In this document: positions 1 to 12,800 of the stretch, one piece after another | Layout: every line of letters starts with the position of its first letter | Position numbering within the stretch: position 1 is the stretch's first letter | Origin: Siniperca chuatsi | Taxonomy: Eukaryota > Chordata > Actinopteri > Centrarchiformes > Sinipercidae | Direction of reading: 5' to 3' | Assembly (NCBI RefSeq): GCF_020085105.1 | Contig: NC_058051.1 | Coordinates: 17,706,455-17,770,454, forward strand | DNA: 64,000 nt | Notes under the pieces: generated by a model | Seen by the model: only the letters and a program-made list of their open reading frames with translations | Told to the model about the DNA's origin: nothing | Database searches by the model: none | Translations under genes and position numbers: made by a program

Positions 1-343
1 TCCTCCACCCTGTCCACCTCTGACTTTTACTGTTTTGACCTCTTCTTCATCTTGCATCCATTTTACATGTATTACTCCTCCCATAATAGACAGTGAACAC
101 TGAAAACCAGTCTGCCAGGATTCCAATGTGACTGTTTCTGTATTCACTGAACTCTTGGGTGGGGCAGAAGGGAAGGGAAAGTGACTGTGTGAGCCAGAGG
201 AGTAATAATAAACACCCACCCATTTCAGCAGCTGTGCTAAGCTTTAACCCGTTACACGGATACAACAGATTTGTGTTGTGTCTGCCTTAGAGAATTAATC
301 ACAGTCAGTCAAGCTTTTTGCATTTCAGTTCTTTCTAATTTAC

Positions 344-3300
344 CTTTTTCACAAAACCTTGCAAATTCTTCTCGTTCCATAAACTGTAGAGCAGCACGGA
401 AGCTGCTTTCCTGCCTTTGGGGAAAGACCTAGCACAGAAGGGCAGAGGTCATTAAGGAAGAACATGGGTGAGCATAAACAGGAAATAAATAAGGCAAACC
501 ACCCACAAACAAAAAAAGGATTGTAAGGAAAAGACGCAGTTTAGGAATTGAAGATGTCACCTGCACTTCTGGTATTTTAGATTCTTTGACAGCAGAAGAC
601 AGAAGTTGACTAAGAGGCAGTTTTTGCATTAAAATAACCTTTTGACAATAAGCTGCCATAGCAGCTGCAGTGATGATGGTAGATTAAAAAGTTCCTTGAT
701 ATATGCTCACTGTAAAAGAGAAAACACTTCAGCAAATGTTTACTTATAATAATTGCATGTTACAGTGTTGTGGGGATGGGCCACCCAAATTATAACCTCA
801 TCAGATCTTAAAACATGGGCAGATAAAACTCATGATCTTCATACCACTGAGTGAGTGGAATTTGAGTGATCCAACACTTAAAGGCAAAGCAAGGTAAGTT
901 AATTCGTATAGCACCTTTCAAATACAGAGGAGGTTCAAAGTGCTTTACACACAGTAAGAACAAATGAACAAAACAAATGCATTTAAGTTGGTCACAGCTA
1001 TGAGAGCCGAATCTCCCACACACAGATGAATAAATGAAAACTCACCCATTCTCGCTGAGGTCAGTCAGTGATGAGACCAGTTCATTATTAATGACCTTCT
1101 TGCTGACCTCAGTGTCCGCCAATATCAGATTCCGTACTGTGCTGCAAGCTGTTGATATAGTTTCGTCAGACTTTCCCATCAAAAGGGGGCCAGAGGAGAG
1201 GAGGCTGGTGAGCTCAGGCAGAATCTGCTTTGCTACAGAGAAGACATAGGAAACATACAGTACATCGGTTTTATGTGGACTAACTCAACATGTATGTATC
1301 TGCAACACTGCCTGCTGCCTGCAAAACAAACATCTCATATCAACATTTCATGCTTTTCCTTACCCATGGTGGTCTGCAAACTGCTGGTCCGAGACATGTT
1401 ACCCAGCAGGGACATGGCAGTCTTCTGCAGGCTGCGGTTAGGGGACTTTAAAAGTGTGGGCATGTGCAGTAGAACCCCCAACTTTTGAACCAGAATTTGG
1501 CTCATGGCACTGGACCCCTGGAAGAGAAGCAAACCCAATAAAGAAGGAAGAAAACACATTAGCTGTAGCTCCCACTTCACTGTAGCAGTCCGTATTTATA
1601 CCATATTTGCATTGTAATTCCGAATCCAACTGACTTTGTAATTATTTGAAATTTTCATGACTCACTTTCTTTTTCTTTCTTCTAACTCCTTCTTTCTTTC
1701 TCTAATAACCTCTGAATCCCTTGAGACAAAACTCCACCCTTTCTTACAAAACCAGTCAGTTCTTCTTGTGAATTGTGCCATTATTCCTATCACCTCTCTG
1801 TTGCTTTTCTCTCTCTCTTTTTTTTTTTTTTTTTTTTTTTTAAATCAATCTTGGATAATCCTGAAATGTCCATTAATACCACACACAAATGGTACGCCTA
1901 ATAATTATCTTCTTTGTACTCACCAGTTCCTTGCTGGCAGTGAGGTTCTGCAGAGCACCACAGCAGGCTTCAAGGGTGGCATTGTTCTGGGAAGAGCCCA
2001 GCAGGGACAGGTAGGTCTGCATGGCTTTGGGGTGGCACAACCACTTCACACCTGATGGGGTGCTGTCCTCTGGCATTCCCCGAGCAGCATCAAATGAAAA
2101 CTGAGGAGAAAGGACGAGAAAGAGATGAAAAGGGGGGCCTTGGATTAAAGGCCTGTCATGATTTGGCCAATAAACAGGGGTGGAGGTGTGGTGGTTGATG
2201 CCCACCTCCTTTTGAGCCTTGCTGCTCTTGGGGCTGAAGCATCCAATCGTGGGGCTTTTCTTACTCCCAGCTTGGCTCCCTGTCTGAGGCTGGAGCTTGC
2301 TGAAGCACTCAGGGGACTCGGTCTCCAGTTGGTAGGTCAAGTTATGGAGGATGCATGCACAGTTCTCCACAGACTACAGGAGAGGAGAGGAGCAGTTATT
2401 AACTACACTGTTAATCTTCTCATCACCATTTTCATTAGTAGTACTTTAAAGGTCTTATTCTCAGATTTTTGTCCATTAGGACTATTGGACATCACTCCAT
2501 ATCTTATCATATCTGTGCACATTTGCCAGTGTGTTTGAAGACAAACTGTAGCAAATACAATAGATAATATGATTCTTGTTTGCAAGTTTTCCAATTGCAG
2601 AAATAAAATGACCTTTCAATCCACAAAGGTAACTTCTTTTCTTTCTTTCTCTGCAATTTGTAGTTTACAATTCCCATTGATTAAGCAAACATCCATCAAG
2701 GTCTTAAGCGAGTGTCAGCTAGTATGTTCATTTAACAGGACATGGAGGAATTCTTCTAGAAACGCAACAGAAACATTCACATGCTGACCAAAAAAGTAAA
2801 TTCACTTAGGTTTAGTTAATGAGGCTTGATTAATAGTAAAATGATTCCTTAATCAAAAAGTCAGTAAAACACAATCAAATGATGAAAACATAGATAAAGC
2901 TAAGAGATTCCATTCACAGTTTACAACAAGAAGAAAAGTTTACAGACACAAATATTTTCTCCCTCTGTCTCTCGCCAATCATACTACACTAGTTCATCAA
3001 AAGAATGGTAAATGGACTGTATAGCGCCTTTCTAGTCTTCCGACCACTCAAAGCGCTTCACACTACATATCACATTCACCCCATTCACATACTGATGGTA
3101 GATGCTAACTGCTCATCAGTCCAAAGAAACTAACTAATCACTCACACACCGAAGGCACAGCCCTCGGGAGCAATTTGTCAAAGTGTCTTGCCTAAGCCAA
3201 CCTTCCGATTGGTGGACGACCCGCTCTACCACTAAGCCAAGCCTGTGTAAACACAGTACGAGCACAGACGTGGAATTAAGCACACATCCACACCCACCCA

Positions 3301-6300
3301 AAACTTGCACAAATGAGGTAGAAATACAAGCACCCACTAAATATATACAAATGCAGACTCCACCTGCAGTATTTACCTGCTTATACATGTGTCTGTTTAT
3401 GTATGTGTGTGTTAGCATGCCAGTGAGTGCGCATACACACATTCAAGGGTGTGTGTGTGTATGTTTGTGTACTTGTGTTGTATGTGTGTGTACATGAGCT
3501 ATAGGATATATTTAGTATCCGGACTGAACACACTCCTGTGAGAGACACAGGAGACACGTGTTCTACAGGAACTATGAGTAAACTAGAATGCGTCACCAGA
3601 CATGAATCCAACCATAGCTGTTCTCACCTGCTCACACATCCACAATTCAGTGTTAGAGGGACAATGTGGAAAAAAACAACAATGCTGTGAGCCAGAAAGA
3701 CAATGTGTCGTCTGATAAACAGACAAATAATCCTTGATTATAAGGCCATTTAAAATAACAAAGTTTTAACTTTCATTGTTGCACTGTAGCGATAGAAATC
3801 AATACTAATGCCAGTTCCTCTCTGTAGTCCTTGACAGTAGGGCTGCAACCAACTTTTTTGCAGCCCTTTCCTCAATTCTTGAATAATCATTCTATAAAAT
3901 ATCTGAAAATACTGAAAAATGCCTGTCACAATGTCCTTAAGCCCAAGATGAAGTCCAACCCACAGTACAAAACCCAAAGATAGTCAGTTTACAATTACAT
4001 AAAACAGAAAATTAGCAAACCCTCACAATTGTGAAGAAGGAACCACTAAATGTATGTCATTTTAAAAAATTACTTCAACAATTAATCTATTTTCAAAATA
4101 GCTGCTTGACAGCATCAGCTTTACTCATAGTGATGATGGTGGTGGTGTAGATGGGAGTGGGGGAATTTAAAGAGACAAGAACTTTAAAAAGTAACTTTAC
4201 ATTTTCTCTGCAGTGGCCTATCAGAGGAGGACAAAATGGGCAAAAGTGCCAGTATAATAATTAGTCTACCGACCCACTATGATGCAATCTGAAGTGCAAA
4301 TTTTAAGTGTTTACAAATAATAGCGGTGAGTGGGAAAAGGTTCTGTTGATAGCGATGAGAAAGTTCACCTTGTCATCAGGGTTTTCTTCTGCCACACAGG
4401 ACTGGATGTAACTCATGAGGGAGTCGATGAGGCCACGGCACTCTCTCATTGCCTGCCTCTCCTTCTTTTTGGCACAGCTCAGGTTCCTACACACATTTCA
4501 TTCATTTAAATCCACATGGAAACACTAGCTGGAAACAATATAATAATAGACACAGAACTGTGTGTGCCTCAACATGTAACTTGCACCATCACACCCTGTT
4601 AGCAAACTCGATCGTGGTGGACAGAAATTTCCAAAGCACGATTTTGCAGTGCCAGTATTAAGTAGTTGCAATTATGTGTTGTGTTTAATACACATTTACA
4701 TTAAATAACTGCCAAATAAGAGAAACAGTCTCCTCTGGTTGATTTCAATTTATGATTTCGATTTAATCCTTCAATTTAGGTAAAAACATGACTGTATAGC
4801 ACGCATATCACATAAAAAACTTTTACAGGTGCTGGATTAAAATAAAAAAGGCAAAGGAACTCGTTGTACTGATCGGTACCAATACATTTAATTCAACAGA
4901 GCATTGTTTTGACAAGGACTACAACTAACTATTATTTTTCACTATCAATTAATCTGTCAATCATTTTTTGGATTAATCGATAAATTGTTTTGTCTACAAA
5001 ATGTCAGAAAATATTGAAAAATGGCTATCACATTTTCACCGAGTCTTAGGCGATGCCTTCAAATGGCTTGTTTTGCAGCAAATCCTCACACTGGAGAAGC
5101 TGGAAACTGAGAATGCTTGGCATTTTTGCTTAAAGAATGACTTAAATCATTTCATAATATTCTGGCTATTGACTAATTGATTAATTGACTAATCACTGAC
5201 ATCACAGAGCCTTGACAAAGATGTCTATGACATCAAAATGTTTTTAACTTATTGGGAACTGTCAGTAGTGGGCAGGTCTTTTGTTTGATCTCTGTCGTCA
5301 AAACATGAAAATAAACCACGTAAAGGCACAGATCTTAATTAAATGTTCTCACCGCAGGCACCCTGTGGCGTTGTAGAAGACATCAGGGTGTATGTTGTTG
5401 ATAGAGCTGTTGTCTGACCAGCAGGTGAATGGCACCACCACATTCTCAGTCAGGGCGGGCAGTGCTGTAGCTATAAGTTCTTCCTTCAGCTCATCGGCGG
5501 AGGACAGGTTCCATAGCAGGCCTTCGCATTGCAAGAATTATTTTTTTTTAAAGTTAAAAAAAAAAGCATTATTTTGTAAATCACATGTTCTTGCTCAGTC
5601 TATGTGATATGTTTCCCATAGGGTTAGAGATTAGGCATGTGCTTTTTTAGGAAAGGCCCACTAGGCCACCCTTCTACCCAATGTTTTGAGGTCCTGTCTC
5701 AATAAAAATTTCCTACCAGTGACTTGTTTCTGGGTCTCAGTAGAATCTGCCTCCTTTAGTAGCTGCAGGGCCTTAGCTATACCGCCACAGTGCTGAACCT
5801 CCAGCTTGTTGTTCTGGTCCTTGAATACTAGGTTCCTCAGAGCGCCAGCAGAAGCCTGGCTCACCCCAGGGTTGGGGCTCCGCAGCAGGGTCACCAGAAG
5901 GGGGATACCTCCTAGTTGGGAAACCTGTGACACAGAAATTTGGAGGGGCGGGTGTTGAAAATATGAGACTTAAAGGTGTGACAATTGATTGACTACACTG
6001 TAAGTTACAAGCAGAACTAGCAGCCAAGTGCGATCATAAATAATTTCTCCTCCCTTTCCCACAAGGCAGGTTACACAAAGGTCTTCACAGAGGGCTCCAC
6101 CAATTGTGTCCCCACTACAAGACAATCCTCACACAAATGTGATGCGAAAATAAACTGCAGTGCATGTGTATGTGTTTGGAGGGTGTGTCTGTACATTTAA
6201 TGAGAAGCGTTTACAGTATATTAGTGTGCGAGTGCTCAGACCTCCTGCTTGGCGTGCTCCTCTTTGAAGGTGAGGTGGTGGATGAAGCTGGCTCCACACT

Positions 6301-9300
6301 GCTGGTAATTCTCTTCAGGGTGAGACAGGAACCCTACAGCCTCCTTTAGGGTCAGGTCTGATGTGTTCACCCTGCGGCAACAGACACAGGAATGGAAGAG
6401 AGAGTTGGAAATGAGATACTAAATTAGTCTGATGCCACGAGTCTAGTAAACAGCATGGATTTAATTTAATGTAAGAAATAGTTTTCATTTAAAAGATAAC
6501 GAGCTTATTGCTCTTTTGTCACATTATCTGGCCAAATTCATGGCTCAGGATGAATATCTCTTTAAAATACTCATGGCTGCCAGCAAGAAAACCATCACAT
6601 GGTAATAATTGCAGCCAAACCCTCCAACAATGGATGACTGAACTGTAATTGTCAATGAAATAAACATTTTGGAGAAATTGACCTTTACCTTAAGACTGTG
6701 ATATGATCAATATGTAAATATAATAAAAATATGTACCTATAAGATTACACATGTCACCCTCATCCTGTACAAATATAATGTTGCCCATGTCAACCCCTTC
6801 TCATAGACTGAAAATGCCGATGAAAGCCAGGGAACCAGGTGAACTCACGCTGATTGCTGCTCTAACTTGGATATTTTGATGGTACCCATCCTGTCCTCAA
6901 TGTGAGACTGGGCAGAGGGCGGCCTGACGATGCGTGTCTGGCTGTTGGTCATCTGAGTGCCGTTGGTCATAGAATAGGTGCTGTGTCTATTTACTCGAGT
7001 CTGGAGGGAGTGCTGGCTCTGGACAGCCTGCCCTTTGGCTCTCTAAAAAAAGGGAGCAATTTACAATGCTTATACAGTATGGTACTGTGGAGTACTTGGA
7101 ATTTTTATGTTATTTGTTTGAAGAATTGGTTCCCTAAAAACCAAATGAAAATGTTTAGGTACTTCAGTAACATTGCAATTTAACATGAAAATAACTGATC
7201 ACCATAACAGGTGCAGGAGCAGGAGCAGGAGAAAATGGAGGAGCCAAGGCAGGGTCACTGCGACTGGGTTTCAGCCGTTGGGGATTGTGGGGCAAGGTGG
7301 AAGCGTTGATTTGCTGTTCCCATGTGCCTGAGGTGCTGACATGTCTTCCTCTCATGGCTTTAGCGGATAGAGTGCGACTCCTCTGAGTATTCTGTAAAAG
7401 ACAGAATGTATGGCTAAGGAGGTTTACTTACAAAAAAAATACACACATGACACATTATAAGAAGTCCACATTAGCATGGAAAACTGTAGCTTACCTGGCA
7501 GTGACAAAATGACAAAACAGGAATACCATTATCTGCTAAATCACTGCAGACTCTATAGCATTCAGGTCACAAAAAAAAAACAAAAACAGAAAGTGGGTAA
7601 CCAACTTTCCACAAGAACAGTTTTCAAAGAACTCCCTGTAAACCAGGACAGAGGAATTTGACCTGACACAAAGTATGCATACCTCTTCTTTTCCTCCTTT
7701 TCATCAGTTTATGTTGACACAATCACACAAACCAAAGTAACTAAATATCTGTCATTGGAGACTAACAACACTTGCGTTTTAAGACTGCTGGTGCAGTTGA
7801 GCAGTTTCTCACAGAGGATCTTTGTGTGTGCAAGTCTGTCACAGCACCTGTTAAACCTGTCTTTACAATCCTGATGTCCCTAAACTGCTTATTCTCACGT
7901 AATTACGTACTGTTTATGTATCAATTTATTTCCAATTTTGTTTTTTGTCTTTGTCTTTGTGTGCTTGTGTGTGTGTGTGTGTGAGTGTGTGTGTGTACAT
8001 AACACATTATTCAAGCTTTGCCACAGTATTCAAGAAAAAACCTGTCATAGCTTGAGCAAAATGACAGAACATGTCTTGCCAATGCTTTAAGGATTAGTCA
8101 TTCTCGCAATTAAACCTCTGTCTCCTATAGGCTTATTTGAAAAATTACAGCAGAATCACAAATCTGTCAGAGAAGAACATTCCTGTCCATCTTTGAACAC
8201 ACTGAATGTTAGTAAGGAGGGAAGCATGCACCACTATCATAAATCATCATAAACATTGCAGCTTAAGAACAATTTTCTCACAATTTATCACTGCAGCTGA
8301 CATGTTAACCTTTTGATTTGTGGACTTTATCAGGAAGGGATATTGGCTAAAAGGGAAGCAGGTGACACACACACACACACACACACACACTGTAGATCCT
8401 GTGTACCTATTCCTGTTTGAAACAGGACTGGTTGCTCAGTTACCAGCCGTACAGCAGCCCTGCTACTTAGCTGCAAAAGCATGATGGAGGACAGATCTGT
8501 TAACAACACATTTGATAAGAACTTACAGCGTGTTTATTTGGGTACAGCCTGACTGAGCCACCAGGGCTCCTTACATCACAGGCTGGACAAGAGAGACGGA
8601 TGTAAATTCAGCAGAGCAAATAAAAGCTGCGCAGAAAAACAGCAGGACACTTCTCTGACTTATTTGGGAACAGAAATTTAGTAAGAAATACTAAAATATT
8701 TGTTAATTAATTTTTTTTGCTGTTATTTTGATAGGAAACATAAATGAGAGCAGGATATACCTGTGTTCTGCAAAAAGTACCATCACTAATGCAGAAATCA
8801 TATTTGAGATTGATGATTATTGAAGTGATGGTGATGCAATAGGAAGGAGGCACACTGACAGCACATCATCAAGGCATCAGCCACGGAACTTTTTTTGTCT
8901 AGATAAAGAAACGTAAAGTAATGTATAATCAAGTATTAATGTCAGCAACCCAAAACTGCAACTCTGCAAATATGACTGGATTGCACGCTGTTTGGTTTTT
9001 ATTTCGAGGGATGTGGCGCTGCTGCTCTATTGTTTATACCAAGTTAGATATTACATTAATATTTCTGGTTGTATATACAGGATTTTTGCATCAATGTGAT
9101 GAAGTACATTCATTTTTCAAGTATCTAATTGAAAGACATTCCCATCTAGTTATTTCATCTAGTTTCTCAATGGGATTTCCACTAAATGTACTGTGACACA
9201 GTAAAATTTATTGTTATACAGTACATCAATATTGAAATATAGAAGCGGAAAGACATGTCACTTCTCTTGCCAAGTGTAAGTTCCCTTCATAGGAATTGGA

Positions 9301-9859
9301 TCGTTCATGATCAACACCACATCAACACTACGAACCAAAAGTCAAGAAATATGAGATGCAAGTCCTATTTAATTTACTTTTAAACTATTAACACGTTAAC
9401 ATTATAGTTAACGTGTTAATAGTTTTGGCTTGCTGTTGTTGTTTGGTTTGTTATCATACATAGCTTTGTGTTCCTTTACTTAGAAAAAATATCTATAGTT
9501 AATGCTTTCAATCGATACAGCAGTGCTAATACATGCTTTACAGTATGACGGGTGTAATTCAAAGTGCTATATACAAGACAAAAAAGTAGACCTTAGACAG
9601 AATTTGTGGTTACCAGCTCTGAAAGGCATCTTTTATCAGGCAACTTACAGTATTACTTTTGCTTGAGGAATTTAGGTGACCGTTAACTCAGACAGAATCA
9701 GATAAAAACAGAATAGCAGAACACAATATGACAGAGATGTATTTCATGAAGTGACGATTATAAGCCTTCAATTGCAATGACACATCACCATGCTCCCTAG
9801 ACATGCCTCAACTCACTGTCAGTAGGTTAGGTCAGGTCAACCCAGAGCGAATACATATT

Positions 9860-9891
<32 letters not shown>

Positions 9892-12800
9892 AAACCACAC
9901 TGACGAAGTCAACATTACTCCTCTGTGGAATTTGGATTAATCCAACACTGCAAATGAGTTGAACTCCCCCTGATTTAGTGACATTATTTTTATTTTGACA
10001 TTATATTTGTCCATCCAGGACACCACACACGCCTGGCTGTTACAAAAATAAAGTATGTTCTGTTAACTTCTGTTAATAAAAAAATACACCACTCCCTTAT
10101 ATCTGATTAAAGGTAATTAAATTGAAAGGTGATGACGGACAAATAAAACCATATAACTGGTTCAGGGTTTGTGCTGTGGCACCAGACAAAGCAATAGGGC
10201 CACAGAAATAAAAAGCTGATTGCCTAACCAGCAAAGCCATGTGGCTATACCATGAGCTCAACCAGTACAGGTATAATATAATGTTTCATGAAACAATGTC
10301 ATAAATCACCCGTGACTGTGACGTCCCTCCTATTTGGTGTTAACACCAACTTATAGAGCTATTGATACTCTCTATTACTGCGTATAATTACACCACCAAA
10401 ATCCAAATTTCTCACAGTTGAGTTCAGAAACATTAACAGTCAGATGGGATGTGTCAACGCGTGGGAGCTATTAGGCATCTTAAATATCAGGGAGTGGATC
10501 TTTAAAGATCAGCATTTTTGCATGTTTAGCCCATTTACAAAAAAAAAGAAAAGAAAAAAAAGCAGAGTTAGATTATAAGATCGATAACACTCTCATGTTT
10601 GTCTATTCAACATGAAGCTAGAGCCAGCAGACAGTAGCAGGCTTAGCTTACACTAGCTTAGCTTAGTATAAAGACTTGACACGGGGAAACAACTTGCCTG
10701 GCTCCATCCGAAGGTAACAAAATCTGCCTATGAGTAACGCTGGGTTATGTGTCAGACTATTTCTTGGCTTCCTGGAGTCTCCGCTTGTTGTCTGAAGTCA
10801 CTGAGCCCAGACAAGAAATAGTCCTGCACATAACTCCTCGTAAAACCACATCATGTCATTTTTAAAAGTTGATTTTTGTATGGATTAAACAAACAAGATA
10901 TGCTCATTAGTGAGCTTTAGAGGTGCTGGTAGGCAGATTTTGTTACAGTTAAACAGAGCCAGGCGAGCTGTTTTTTCAACAAATTATTCCTTTAAATTGT
11001 TCTTTACTTCTATGCAATTAATAGTATTCATTATTTTATTGATTGCCAAAGTTATCTTTGCGCAGTAATGCAGTTTTTAAGTTTCATTTAAGAAGCCTAA
11101 TCTGCATTACCATACAACAGTAACTTTTTTTTATGGATAACAATGAATGCAGGTATAACATATTGACCTACTCCCTGTGATGGATTACTGCAAGCTAGAC
11201 AGAAAAAAATATTCAAACATTTGACATTAAAACTGATCAGCAGTAATGTACCGTAAAGTATTTGTGATTGTTATAAAACCACTGATTTGGTCCTTTAATG
11301 CTGAGTCTGTGAAAGGGAAAAGGGTTTGTGCTCTGATGATCTGTACAACAACAAATGGGGATGTTACATGAGACAAACAATTACCGCTTTGCTGTAGCCT
11401 GTTGACATAGTGGAGTTGGTGTGGCTGAAGGTGCCATTTGCTTTGGATGGAGAAAACTTGAACGATCCAAACTCGGCATATGTTGTCAAAGTCTGGGGAG
11501 ACAGGCCTGTTAAAAGAGCAGACGTGTGAGAACTGAAATAAACAACAGAGAAACAGAGAGAAGAAGAATGCAAGATTGGCAGTCAGACAGAACAAATCCA
11601 GAGATGATGTTTTTTTACCCTCAAGATCATGTTACTAAGAGAAGTATAACAAAAACATCTGAAACATACCTATAAAGATTAATGCTGTCATGGTGATAAT
11701 TGAAGGAACATAAGGCCTCCAATGAGCATCAAACACACTGGCAAGACAGCGTGAGGGTGTTGTTGAAAACTCTGTCATTATGTGGGCTTCAGGTTTCCAC
11801 CACACTGATGATTGGTCAGTTTCATAATATACGTTTTGCTTTCTATTCATTACTATAAGAGGTATTTTATTATTTATGTAAAATATATGTCTACAGATTT
11901 TATGTGGACAAAGATAGCCTTCCACATTTTTACAAAAGCAATTCATTAATTGATATTCAATTGCACAATTAAAAAAGGGATTTGTTAGAGGGATTTCAAG
12001 ACTTAACAAATGAATAACGAAATGCACCAAGACATAAATCAAATTTAAAGAGGCTACAAAAACAACCTATTAAGCAATATTAGATCAATTTCAAAACCTC
12101 AATTAAAAGATTTGGAAACCAATTACACTAAATTTCTATAAAGAGAAATTTATTTATTTAATAGGTATTTAAATGGGAAATTAAAAGGTGGATTTTTTTT
12201 TTCAATTTGCAATTTTATTAACCATTTGGTTCTCCATTTCCCATTCCACTTTTTATTTGGTGGCCTTGTTTTGGCAAAATTTTGGTAAATCTGCCAAGCC
12301 TAAATGGGTCCCTTAATCTAATTATTAATTATTAATACACTGTTTGATCAATTTACTGATGGATTGATTTAATATTTTGTAAAGTATTTTATTAAGTTCA
12401 TGTATACTCTTTGATTAAATGTCAATGATTCAAATGATTAATAATTTGAGCTTTGTTGTAAATAACATCATTCACTTGTAAACTATTAATCACTCTTTAG
12501 TTGTAGAAAGACAGACATGACATAATGTCAGTCACAACCTTTACACATAGCCAGCTTGTTGTAGCATCTTTGCCTGTCTGTCTTGTTGGATGAGTCATGG
12601 GAACATGAGGCTCGCAGCCATATTATGACAAGTAGCTATAGCTGTGACCTCGCAATTATAGGATTATGGTTGTCAAAATAACGGCAAACTCAAGGAAGGG
12701 GAAGAATTCTCTGTAAGTGACTGGACCATCTCACCGAATAAAAAGGCCTTAAAGGGTAAGTTCACCGAAGTCACAAAAAACACATTTTCTCTCTTAGCCT

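Larger units (their letters stand above)
7392..11394 (-). other. pkp1 intron 2: no gene seen, microsatellites, short repeats
   Basis: This 4-kb intron holds a GT run (7965-7996), an AC run (8365-8390), a perfect inverted repeat (9382-9425), and a stretch at about 10566-10990 that is a diverged relative of the TTAA-flanked element at 62460-63200. It shares GATCGATAACACT, GCTTAGCTTA, CTGGCTC and ATCTGCCTA. I see no further exon. Confidence 0.6.

Noticed and set aside
560-735. Possible pkp1 exon after CTCTTTTACAG (minus strand, near 720)
   Set aside because: Translation in the required phase soon meets a stop or lacks similarity; the true next exon is 344-428, which matches the PKP1 C-terminal repeat and keeps the phase.
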